From Chionoecetes opilio (lineage: Eukaryota > Arthropoda > Malacostraca > Decapoda > Majidae), in contig JACEEZ010018480.1 of the NCBI GenBank assembly GCA_016584305.1, forward strand, positions 200,127-264,126: a stretch of 64,000 bases of DNA, read 5' to 3'. The notes under the pieces are model-generated. The model saw only the letters and a program-made list of their open reading frames with translations. It was not told the origin of the DNA and made no database searches. Shown here piece after piece: positions 22,676-33,489 of the stretch (positions are counted from its first letter, which is position 1; every line of letters begins with the position of its first letter). The position numbers and the translations under genes were made by a program.

Positions 22676-23352
22676 CATAGGTGGGCGCGATAACGAAAAA
22701 ATTATCACGATAACCGATAAATCGATAACGATAACCTTATCGTCGATAACCGATAATCGATAACTGGCGATAAATTTATCACCCGATAAGGCGATAACCG
22801 ATAAATCCAAAATTCCGATACTAGCGATAACGATATTGATATTTTAAATAAAAAATCTTAAATGCTATCAGTAAACTGTTAGAAAACCTTTCATTTACCT
22901 TTTAGATAAATAGATAGCACCAATTAAAGAATAGCACCGAATAGTACATACTACATTCATATACACATACACAAAAAATTAGAACGGAAGAAGCACGGGA
23001 ACATAGGGAAAAAATCATCAAAGAACACGTAAAACCGGGAGTGCGCAGGAGCAACACCTCCCCGTCCGACAGTTGGTGAGAGACTGAAGCTGAGCGAACA
23101 TTTTGAGAAGACGTCAAGACGGTTAGCTGGGTTTAGACCGTTGATCGGTTCCCAGCTCGGACCTACCTATTTCTGCCTCCAAGGCATGCACGGCTCGCCC
23201 CTGTGCTAAACTGGAACCAAAAAATGAAATTATCGATTAGCGGTAGTTTGGAACCAAAAGTATCGGCAATACCGATGAATCGATAACGCGGGAATTTTTT
23301 TTATCGGATAACCGATAACCCGATATCGTTATCGCGATAACGCCCACCTATG
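22676..23352. mobile_element. hAT-type miniature element with 8-bp target duplication
   Basis: The 12-bp perfect inverted ends CATAGGTGGGCG/CGCCCACCTATG are flanked by an exact 8-bp duplication, GGTATATG (22668-22675 and 23353-23360), the hallmark of hAT transposition. The subterminal 100 bp on each side is packed with cgataac/gttatcg motifs, probable transposase-binding repeats. There is no transposase frame in the 677 bp. Confidence 0.92.
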
Positions 23353-23456
23353 GGTATATGGAGACATGGCAACTTACACTTACATATAAAAACACATGTC
23401 CTGTATTCCCAAGTGGAGACCCAGTGCAGTGCAACCTCAGTGTTCCATGACAGAGT

Positions 23457-23522
23457 GAACATAAGAACATAAGAAAATAAGGAAGCTACAAGAGGCCGAG
23501 ACCTACACGTGGTAGTTCCTGT
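23457..23522 (+). repeat. Dispersed (CATAAGAA)n-tailed repeat, copy 2
   Basis: Reads gaacataagaacataag, then aataaggaagctacaagagg and cctacacgtggtagttcctg. It is in opposite orientation to the 20.3-kb copy and sits just outside the hAT element. Confidence 0.7.
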
Positions 23523-24437
23523 TAAGAGTGCATCGTTTATCTCTTATTTTCTTTACCATACAGTGCACAGAGGATTGAATACTATATTGCTTGTACTTGT
23601 AAATCAGTCATTATTGTAATTTAGGAAAAGGAAACTGTTACATTGGTCTTTCTTGTGATCAACACATGTCTGCTTTTCATCTATTCGGGTACAACTGAAT
23701 AGACCAACGTTACATGAATCATTTATGTGGTAAAGAGGTATAGTTGTGAAAAGCAGAAAGGTCAAAAAAGAAAAAGAAAAAGACTTCTTGGAAATCCATT
23801 GAATTAAAAAAAAAAAGGATATTAACAAACAAAATAATGTATATAAACTATTTTATTATCGGTTCTGTTCTAGTTCTACGCCCTCCTACGGCTCAAAAGT
23901 TAAAATTAAGTTAATGTTTAAGATTAACCATATAAATTTCATATGTACATTCACATTATGAATTATTCACATAATTCTAAACATTTCTTCTGCAATTACA
24001 AACGAATTATATGAATTGCCGCAAAACATGCTAGTTCATGCCTATAAAGAAAGTTATTCTGCACTTTATTGAAGGTACTGTAATGTTAAAACTAATTGGC
24101 TGTAAGCTTGGAAATATGTGAAATGAGTCATCCCTTGATATATACATACTCACATTTGGAAGACAAAATTCAAGATGCAGCAACACAATAATTGAAAAGG
24201 TAACGGTAGAGAGGTGGAAGAGGACGTGAGATTACTGTTGTATTTATGCAGTTACAGAAATTCATGTAAGAATACATAACCATTATCAAAAAGGTATGTT
24301 CATAAATCTATCAAAAGGTTTACAGATTTATAAAACTGCTAATAGGCAGTGGCTACTGTATTCCCTGAGCACGTTGACACAGGACCATTGTGTCGGCCTT
24401 TAAAGCTACATGGCGGTGTGCAGGACCCCAGACACCC
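23523..24437. other. NUDT13 3' flank with a candidate poly(A) signal
   Basis: No gene recognised. On the minus strand AATAAA occurs at 24070-24065, about 370 bp past the NUDT13 stop, a reasonable but unproven polyadenylation signal. Confidence 0.35.
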
Positions 24438-27400
24438 TCAATAGATGTGCTGGTAGATCTCCTGGATGGGCGTTCTCTTGTACCAGTGGGAGATGAGGTG
24501 GAAGGCGATGGCCCCGGGGGGTGGCACAAACAGCTCCCCTGATGGGTTGCCTCGCAGCCGCAGGTGGGGGTTGGCGTCTATCCTGGCCAGGGCCGCCTTC
24601 ACCTCCTCCCGGGAGAACCAGCGGGCGTCCTGCAGCTCCTTCTTATCTATGACAAGCTGCAACGGCATCAAACGAAAGAATATTTGAAAACACAAACTTC
24701 GACAATTACACTTCTCACTGTTTTTAACTCATTGATTCAATTTCACATTCTAATGCAGTGTATCAAGAGGGTTTAAACCTACACAGAAAATATATTATGC
24801 ACTGAAATAGGCAGTACAACCAGTAACCTAGCCATACAAACCTAGAAATTTAGTACAACCTACTTCAATTACTTACTTGAAATCAGTAATTCCAATGACT
24901 CAATTTATCAACAAGGACAGCTGTGCACCATCAATCTTATAAACTGTTTCCATCTAAAGCATCAAGGGTTGTTGTGCTTCCTGTACGTACTACCTACCAT
25001 TCCATACTTAGTCACTAAATCTTCATATCTTAACACCTGGTCAGTCTGGTGTATATTAATTTCCAATCACTAGAGTTATCAAAAATATAGTAAGTAGGCT
25101 GAATGTTAATGAATGTCTGTAGGATGAATGAATGAATGTAGGCTGAATGTCTAAAAGAATGAATAAATGGATGTAGAATGAATGTAGGCTGAATGTCTAA
25201 AAGTTGCAGTTGTCTGTTTATCAGCTTACCAGCTGTTTTTCCACCTCAGCAAAGCAGCCCGTCATGAGGGAGCCAGGGAAGGGCCAGTGCTGGGAGGCAA
25301 TGTACCGCACCTGCGACACCTCGATGCCCACCTCCTCAGCCACCTCCCGACGTACTGTCTCTTCCAAGCTCTCTCCTGGAACACAACAAGGTAAACATCA
25401 ATGCTTCACTTCTGCTGCCTCTGTACAGTTGCAGTCAGATTTCCTTCACTTCTGTAGACAAACACAACCCCCCGAGCACGTTCAAGGGTCACTCGGCTGC
25501 CTCACCTACGTCCGAGAAGCCAGCAATGCAGGAGTACATTCCCTGAGGGTGGCGAGGCTGCCGCACCAGGACGATGTGTTGGTGCTCCGGGTCAGTCACC
25601 ACCACGATGCCTACCGGGGCAGAGCTTGGGTAGTGGGTCAGGTGACAGCTGGTGCACTTGCGGGAGTAACCTGGCGTGGACACAGGAGGTCAAGGAGCAG
25701 CTGGTGTGCACAGCAGGAGGGGGAGGTAAAAGAGAGTTATATATCACTGCTGCTTGCTATCAATTATAGTACAAATGTAATGTTCTGTATGCTGTTATTA
25801 CATACTTTATCCTATGAAATTTAGAAATTCATTCAATATATCTTGTACACTGGTGCCTCTGCATCTGCAAAGCCATGATTTGTAAGACAAACAAGATATG
25901 TATATGCATGGATAAACTATCTTGATAATATTTCTGTTATGGCCATTCTTTGCAAAGTCCTCCTCACAGGGTATTGTAACAGTAACGATAATGATGATGA
26001 AGACTACTTTATCTAGTCAAGTGTAATTTGTCAGCACATGGAAGTGTTGTAGAGCCAGGCAGCCACCCACCTGCAGCGTTCCTGTTGGTTGGGGCGCCAC
26101 ACTTGCCACAGAATGCATTGTTTTTGTTCCACATGAGACACAGTTGGCCCGGGACAGTGTGTGAGCCTCCTGCCAGCTCACCATGAACAGCCCCAGCCGC
26201 AGATCTGTGAAGATGCCTCCTGTCACATCCTCCAGCTTCTCCTTCTCATATGAAGGCAGCCTCCCAACCTAAGGGAAAAGTAATGCTGCTGCTCTTTAAG
26301 GCTCTTTAATAGTATTTTTCAGAATTACTTTATATTTTATATAAATGAGATTATATACTGTATATATAATTCTAGGGTTTGCAATCAATGCAAGTCATGT
26401 AAGATTTAGATATACATAGTCAAACAGGAATCACTGACTCTCTTCTAGTATTTGATATTAGCATCAATATTTTGTACAGTCTAAAAATTAAGTATACACA
26501 ATGGAAAGAATATATAAGATGTATAATGGATGTTTTGTGGAGTAAATAATGAAGCACAAGTTACCTGCACACTGTACCTTGGCTCGCCCTCCTCCGAGAC
26601 ATCCAGTAACACAAAGGAACTCAATATCTCAGGATAAAACTTCGTCAGTTCTGAAACAAAAAACTCAAATTTCCATAACACTGTAGTAATTATGTACTTT
26701 AATATTGATAAACAGATAAAAAATGTGATAAGAATTTAGATTAAATTCCAGGAAACTGCAGAAGTACAGTAGAATGCAATAATGTATCATCAGGTATGTA
26801 GCATTATTGTGTTGCTGCAGAGGTGTACAAGGTTGCAGTGAGCACCTGGATAAGTGAGCCACACGATGGTCTCCTCCGTGTTGGCCTTGTCCACGCGCAG
26901 CAGAGGTTTGCTGTTGTAGTACAGGAGGAACTTGCCATCAGGGATCAAGGAGGAACACAGTGTTTCATGCTCCTTGAGTTGCTGTGGAAAATGGAACATA
27001 AAAACATAAGAAAATAAGGAAGCTACAAGAGGCTGTGAGACCTACACAAATAGAGACCTTAAGTAATCAATGGTAGTTCCTGTAGTTCCTGGAAGTGTAG
27101 AAAGTCACAGGTATAAGAAGTTCTCATTATGAAAACATTCCCTGTGGCTATGAATCTCTAAGCTTGAATAAAAGGTGAAGCAATCAAAGGAAAGGTCACC
27201 AAAAGTTTGCGTGACCTTTTCAGAAGTGATGGTCATCTTATGCTTCTTGCAATATGAATGTCAGGCAAATGTCTTCTGCTTAAATGTATGATTTTTTTTA
27301 CAAGGCTGATGCTGAAATGGATTCTCAACAATTTATATGTACTATTGAAATGAAGCTGAGGACCAAATTCGTGTTCATCCATTTCAGGCAGATAGTACAT

Positions 27401-30400
27401 TTACAGTGCCATAGACCACTGTATACCTGGACTGCGCACGGAATATCGGCCTGTCGCACAAGGGGCTGAAGTCGGAGGGCCGCTCGGATTCATATATATA
27501 TATACGGATCATATAGACTGGTTTATCAGTATATATGATATACTGTAATCTTCGTAAATGTTTGTTCTATAATATTATCAAATAAAAAACAGTAAAACAC
27601 GCTAAAGAAATGCCATTACGAGACTCTGAAGAAATATGCATGAACTTAATATTCACTTCAACTCTTCGCCATTTAAAACTTTGTGAGTCAACTTTTATCA
27701 TGAAGGGTATCAATAGAAGCGCAATTTTATTAGCTTTCCATTGCTATATTTCGTTATCTGATGAATTAATTAGAACCAAGCATATATTAGCGTTAACTAA
27801 ATAAATAAAATCATCAATCGGGTAATTTTCCTGATTGATGATGTTATTTATTTAGTCAACGCTAATTTATACACGGTACTAATTCATTTATCAGAAAACG
27901 AAATATATAAGTAAATATTACTCTTTTAATTTGACCTTTATTTTCTCAAGTCAGAAATTCATTAAGGTCAAACAGTTGTTAACTAGACTGGAGTTCTAAC
28001 CTTTAGTCTTTATGTTTGCACTGCAACTGATAAATTGAGTGTTTTGCTTTCATTCAGCCCACCCTCCACATAGGTACCTAGGCTAGTTTTGTGGGCATAT
28101 GCTAGGGTAGGGACTAAGCCATGAATCCTCTCCTTTTAACCCGTAAACTGCGGATACCTGTGTGACAATATCTCTGTGTACGCGGGACTTTTGCCAGAAT
28201 TCTTATAGTCGCTAAACAAACTTGAATGTGTATCAATGTATTCGCCATATATTTGTGCAACCGCTAAAAAAATTTTTTTTTTTGCTGGTCTTGTGGTTAT
28301 TCTATGATTGTACTTGCAAGATGAAGAGCGTTGAGGTTTATGGAATCCATAGTACAGCTCGTTCACAGAAAACAGGCCGCAAGGGTCTTCCCCTCTAATC
28401 TCTTTGCCCGCGATAGAGAGAGACCTGTCAGCACCTTCACCTTCCATGCTGGTCACTGGGTCACTGAGCCTATGCGTGACCCCTGGGTCATTCTCAGGTA
28501 AAGTAGAGTTGCCAGATTTCACCGGCCGAAAAATTAGCCCACCTTTTTGAATTTGGCGGCCGCCCAATTGGGCATACTCGTGTTTTCTTAGTATGTGACC
28601 AAATGGGCATAGCCGCGCTTTACGGGTTAACCAATATCAAATGGAGATATGAAAACTTATTTAAAAGATCATGTAAAATATTTGGAAGTTGATCTCTTGA
28701 GAAAAGGTAATTAAATTAATGAGAGACCTTTGTTAGTCTCCATTTGATTTAATAAGTTATGGAAAGACACATTAACAACATCAAAGTGGAATTATGCAGG
28801 ATGAAACCTGTTTCTTTCAGCTAAGATGGACTAGGAATCTGATCAGCATTCCATTGCAAGTGTGTCTGGCACATCACAACCACACACAAAAAGAAATGAA
28901 ACAAAGGCATAAATACAGACCATCACATCTATGAATCCAATGCCTTCTATTACTTGCTATGAGAGAAAGCAATTAGTCTGGTAAGTGTAGATTTACGTTA
29001 TGACTTATATTATACTTATTATTATGACTTATATTATTATAGATGGATATTTATTGACCACAAATTTAGCACAAATATGAGTATAACAGGTCATTGGTAT
29101 AACAAATAATTACTGTTACTTTTCCAAGGGTGATACTGATATGCAGTAGACAAGTAGACATGTACATACGTGTACCCGCATAATTTAGTGGAGTTAGTGA
29201 ATATGTATTTCTAAAGCTTACCCTACTACTTTTTTTATTGAAGGAATACTACACCTTTTCACTCAAATTAAAACAACTGAACTTCAAATCAAAACAACTG
29301 AATTTCAAATTATAACAAGTGAATCTCAAATTAAAACAACTGAAGTTTAAATTAAAACAACTGAAGTTTGAATTAAAACAACTGAAGTTTAAATTAAAAC
29401 AACTGAATTTTATATTAAAACAACTGCAGTTTAAATTAAAATAAATGAACTTCAAATAAAAATAACCACTTCAAATTAAAATAATTGAATTCCAAATTAA
29501 AAGAAAAAAATCATTATGTATTATATTTTGAAATTCATTGTTTTATTTTGAAGTTCTGTTGTTCTGATTTGAGAGTGAAAAGGTGTATTATGAAAATCCC
29601 CAGAAAAGTAACATATTTCTTCCTGCAAACTTTTTCTTATCTTTACCAAAGTGCTGCCAGCAAAGGGAAGAGAGGGAAAAAAATATTTATGAAAAGATAT
29701 ACCATTCTTTTAAATATTTTTACACAGCATACTACATAGATAAAGTAACACAGGATGAAGTAACGTATAGCTATTCCGTGTATGTTAGTACATATACTGT
29801 AGTTTTATACAAAAGAAAACAAAAATAACATTTTTGGCACTCAAAAAATTTTGGTACTCAATTTTTTTGCCACTCAAAAATTTGTTGGCACTCAAAAAAA
29901 TTGGCACTCAAAAACATTTTGGCACTAAAATTTTGTTGGCACTCGAAAATGTTTGGCACTCAAAACTTTTTGACAAAACTTTTTTGGCATAAATTTTTAG
30001 CACTAAAATTTTTGCCACAAAAAATTTTGGCACTTAAAATTTTTTGACAAAATTTTAGGCACTCAATTTGTTGGCACTCAAAAAATTTTGGAAAGTAAAA
30101 TTGTTTGGCACAATTTTTTTTGGCAAACACAAAAATTTGGCACGAAACTTTTTGGCACTCAAAAGAAATTGGCACTAAATTTTTGGCACTCAAATTTTTT
30201 GGCACTCAAATTTTTTTGGCACTCAAAATTTTGGGCACTCAAATTTTTTTGGTACTCAATTTTTTTTGGCACTCAAATTTTATCAGCACTCAAAATATTT
30301 TGGCACTCAAATTTTTTTGGCACAAAAAATTTGGTACTCAAAACATTTTTGGCACTCATCTTTTTTGGGCATTTTATAGCTAGCGAGTGAGGGAGGGTTT

Positions 30401-33116
30401 CATGTGAGTTGCTGGAAATGACATACAAGAAATAAGATCAGAGCTGTGAGCACAAATAGAGACCTTACGTAATCAATGGTAGTTCCTGTAGTTCCTGGAA
30501 GTGTAGAAAGTCACAGGTATAAGAAGTTCTCATTATGAAAATATTCCCTGTGGCTATGAATCTCTAAGCTTGAATAAAAGGTGAAGCAATCAAAGGAAAG
30601 GTCACCAAAAGTTTGCGTGACCTTTTCAGAAGTGATGGTCATCTTATGCTTCTTGCAATATGAATGTCAGGCAAATGTCTTCTGCTTAAATGTATGATTT
30701 TTTTTACAAGGCTGATGCTGAAATGGATTCTCAACAATTTATATGTACTATTGAAATGAAGCTGAGGACCAAATTCGTGTTCATCCATTTCAGGCAGATA
30801 GTACATTTACAGTGCCATAGACCACTGTATACCTGGACTGCGCACGGAATATCGGCCTGTCACACAAGGGGCTGAAGTCGGAGGGCCGCTCGGATTCATA
30901 TATATATATATATACGGATCATATAGACTGGTTTATCAGTATATATGATATACTGTAATCTTCGTAAATGTTTGTTCTATAATATTATCAAATAAAAAAC
31001 AGTAAAACACGCTAAAGAAATGCCATTACGAGACTGAAGAAATATGCATTCACTTCAACTCTTCGCCATTTAAAACTTTGGGAGTCAACTTTTATCATGA
31101 AGGGTATCAATAGAAGCGCAATTTTATTAGCTTTCCATTGCTATATTTTGTTATCTGATAAATTAATTAGAACCAAGCATAAATTAGCGTTAACTAAATA
31201 AATAAAATCATCAATCGGGTAATTTTCCCGATTGATGATGTTATTTATTTAGTCAACGCTAATTTATACACGGTACTAATTTATTGATCAGAAAACGAAA
31301 TATATAAGTAAATAAATAACATCATCAATCGGGAAAATTACCCGATTGATGATTTTATTTATTTATTTAACGCTAATTTATACCCCACACAATGACCTAA
31401 ATTTGAGAGCTAAAAATGTAACTTGTTTTCTTTTGTATAACTACAGTATGTGTACTAACATACACGGAATAGCTATACGTTACTTCATCCTGTGTTGCTA
31501 TCTATGTAGTATGCTGTGTAAAAATATTTAAAAGAATTGTTTATCTTTTCATAAACAATTTTTTCCCTCTCTTCCCTTTGCTGGCAGCACTAGTAAAGAT
31601 AAGAAAAAGTTTGCAGGAAGAAATATGTTACTTTTCTGGGGGTTTTCATAATTCACCTTTTCACTCTCAAATTAGAACAACAGAACTTCAAAATAAAACT
31701 AATGAATTTCAAAATATAATAATGAATTTTTTCTTTTAATTTGAAATTAAATTATTTCAATTTGAAGTTCAGTTATTTTAATTTGAAGTTCAGTTATTTT
31801 AATTTAAGCTTCAGTTGTTTTAATATAAACTTCAGTTGTTTTAATATAAACTTCAGTTGTTTTAATTTAAACTTCAGTTGTTTTAATTTGAGATTCACTT
31901 GTTTTAATTTGAAGTTGTTATTTTAATTTAAACCAGTTGTTTTAATTTGAGATTCACTTGTTTTAATTTGAAGTTCAGTTGTTTTAACTTGAGAGTGAAA
32001 AGGTGTAGATAACTTTTGAGGAGCCTTACTTATACTATATTTGTCCTGTTACAAAAATTATGGTAAAAAATATACCATATCCCATCCAAAAATACCCATT
32101 TCCCGCGGGTTCCCTGTGACAGTAGTGATGTGGATGGGGTAAGCTTTCCATTACTTACAACTTCATGTTATAGTTGCAGGACTTATTGGTCATGTGACTT
32201 TTATATGCAGGCGAAAAATATCGTTTTGGAACCGTGGACCTTAACTCCAGAATTACCCCAAATGTATTGTCTTGGATAGAGGTTATCTTTCAGGCGTATT
32301 ACCCTTGCTCTAAACCAACTATTCATGGATGCTACTTTCAACCAAAACTCCCTATTGACCAATACTCTCCTGACATAACTGTGGGGGCTGCGCCCACCCT
32401 TCTAGATAACTAACCTAACTTCACTGGGGTGGGCGTGGTTTCGCCCCCCCCCCACACACCCCTTGTTATTTTTAATTTCCGACAGCTGTTGTAGGGGTTA
32501 GAAATACTCCTTACGATGAGAACGAAACGTTCAGGATACTTAAAACCACTGATCGTGTATTGGTTTAAACTACACTTATACCTAAAAATAATATAATTAT
32601 GACTACTACCATTAAAGTTTCAAAGGGAAGAGGCAATCCTTACGAGCTTGATCTATGCCTTGCCCATCCCTCAGGGGCTAAATTTCGCTAGTGGGCTTTC
32701 ACCGGGAAATGGGGTTCAAAATACTCAGAATCAAGAAATCTACACGATGATGTAGGTAAGAATCCTAGGAGTTTTGAAAGTCCAATGCCGAACTAATACC
32801 CACCCTTGTAAGTCCCAGGCAAGGTGTTGCTACCAGTACATTACACTCGTTATCTGAGCACTGACACAGACACACTCCTTCCGTGCCTGCAGTAGTGACC
32901 TGTATGACCGAGGTACTTGCAATACCCGAGTACAGACACGCCTGTACCTGTAGAAGGGACATGTATGGTTACCTGAGTACACCTGTGTGAGTACAGACAT
33001 GCTTGCCGTACCTGTAAGAAGCGTACTCTCTCCACGTAGCTGATGTCCCTGCGTTGTAGCCGTGATGACAGCCTCAGGGGCGGGGCAAGGCGTCGTAATA
33101 AAGGTAATATGGACAT
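24438..33116 (-). CDS. NUDT13: Mitochondrial NAD(P)H pyrophosphatase NUDT13 (7 exons)
   Basis: Nudix hydrolase that splits NADH/NADPH into the reduced mononucleotide and an AMP-type product, in mitochondria. Exons on the minus strand: 33116-33012, 26981-26846, 26650-26565, 26268-26071, 25670-25506, 25375-25230 and 24656-24438, all GT-AG. With one missing base restored in exon 4 they join to 351 codons plus TGA, essentially the usual length. Exon 1 (start [13 protein letters not shown]) is a basic, Arg-rich presequence. A zinc ribbon follows (FCGKCG, then RKCTSC), and the Nudix box is GX5EX7REVAEEVGI across exons 5-6 (about 226-248). [11 protein letters not shown], typical of NADH-cleaving Nudix enzymes, follows. 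NUDT13 rather than NUDT12: no ankyrin repeats, and the sequence around GMYS..AGF.D.GES fits NUDT13. Intron 1 (6 kb) is full of mobile elements. Confidence 0.9.
26071..26268 (-). pseudogene. NUDT13: NUDT13 exon 4 with an apparent 1-base deletion
   Basis: The 5' part reads in one frame (…[20 protein letters not shown]). The zinc-ribbon part reads only in another (…[19 protein letters not shown]). The switch falls at about 26125-26160, next to cccgggcc on the minus strand. The exon is 198 nt (phase 0 to 0), but the next exon requires entry in phase 1, so exactly one base is missing by both homology and phase. It is either a base-calling error in a C/G run or a real inactivating mutation; the rest of the gene is intact, which favours error. 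Confidence 0.8.
27000..27044 (+). repeat. Dispersed (CATAAGAA)n-tailed repeat, copy 3 (truncated)
   Basis: Has aaaacataagaaaataagga and the agctacaagagg segment, then breaks into the duplicated block beginning cacaaatagagacc. Confidence 0.65.
27045..27916 (+). repeat. ~870-bp duplicated block, copy 1
   Basis: Nearly identical to 30451-31315 over its full length, in the same orientation and 3.4 kb apart. Its right half is a hairpin-superfamily arm starting near catagaccactgta (27411), with ttctataatattatcaaat and an imperfect centre near 27825. The left ~360 bp is unrelated to that element, so the unit is a segmental copy rather than a simple transposon. It lies in NUDT13 intron 1. Confidence 0.9.
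28140..28626. mobile_element. piggyBac-type non-autonomous element
   Basis: CCCGTAAA…TTTACGGG inverted ends (about 12-14 bp, imperfect inside) lie directly between TTAA at 28136-28139 and TTAA at 28627-28630, as expected for piggyBac insertion. A 143-codon minus-strand frame covers most of the element. It has no transposase motif that I recognise and may be incidental. Confidence 0.85.
28631..29249. other. Intronic spacer, nothing recognised
   Basis: AT-rich NUDT13 intron 1 sequence. No gene or clear repeat. Confidence 0.4.
29250..32007. mobile_element. Foldback element with tandem-repeat arms (copy 1)
   Basis: Outer ends are the inverted pair acaccttttcactc (29251) and gagtgaaaaggtgt (ending 32006). 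Moving inward, both arms carry the same layers in mirror order. First is a tandem array of ~18-bp aattaaaacaactgaacttc units (29265-29510; mirrored 31735-31990). Next is a non-repetitive layer around ccagaaaagtaacatatttc (29600-29820; mirrored about 31410-31665). A large array of ~17-20-bp ttggcactcaaaattt units (29830-30370) is on the left arm only. The middle holds the second copy of the 870-bp block, probably an insertion or exchange. No transposase. Confidence 0.82.
30451..31315 (+). repeat. ~870-bp duplicated block, copy 2
   Basis: Same block as 27045-27916 with few differences (for example a shorter atgcatgaacttaatattcac section and a longer TA run near 30900). It sits inside the foldback element. 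Its hairpin centre is more complete than copy 1 and is followed by a second centre at about 31335. Confidence 0.9.
32330..32575 (+). repeat. Dispersed repeat shared with 48995-49245 (inverted)
   Basis: Contains ctattgaccaatactctcct, then gttagaaatactccttacga and gaacgaaacgttcaggatac. All recur in complement in TIMM22 intron 1. Family not recognised. Confidence 0.75.
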
Positions 33117-33489
33117 TTTACTGTTCAGACTGCAGACCACACCAGTGTACACTTTGGTTAGTAGGCTAGTGGTGATCCGTTCCCAAGGCTAACTAATTTT
33201 TTTTATAGTGCTCCCTTGAATCACTCACTTCCTATGAAAATTTTCTAGTGTGAATCTTTCTTTTGGCCTTCAAGTATTATATAACAGTCAAGGATACATC
33301 ACTACAGCATGATGAAACTAGTGAATGCCGTTTATCAGAAGTAATTCGGAATAAGGCAGGTTTAGAAAAGTAGTCTGCACACGATGAAATGTGAGAAACA
33401 GCGTTGATTTGTTGAAGAGGGGGTTCCCTTTCCCACAAAAAACGTTGGGAAAGTAGTAAAAAGGGGTTTATAAGGGCCGTTCTTTAAAT

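Noticed and set aside
25230..25670. NUDT12 as the identity of the Nudix gene
   Set aside because: No ankyrin repeats or peroxisomal-type C-terminus are seen, while the mitochondrial-like leader and total length fit NUDT13.
27045..31315. CRISPR-like array from repeated units around 29-32 kb
   Set aside because: Repeats are contiguous AT-rich tandem units without unique spacers, in a eukaryotic intron.
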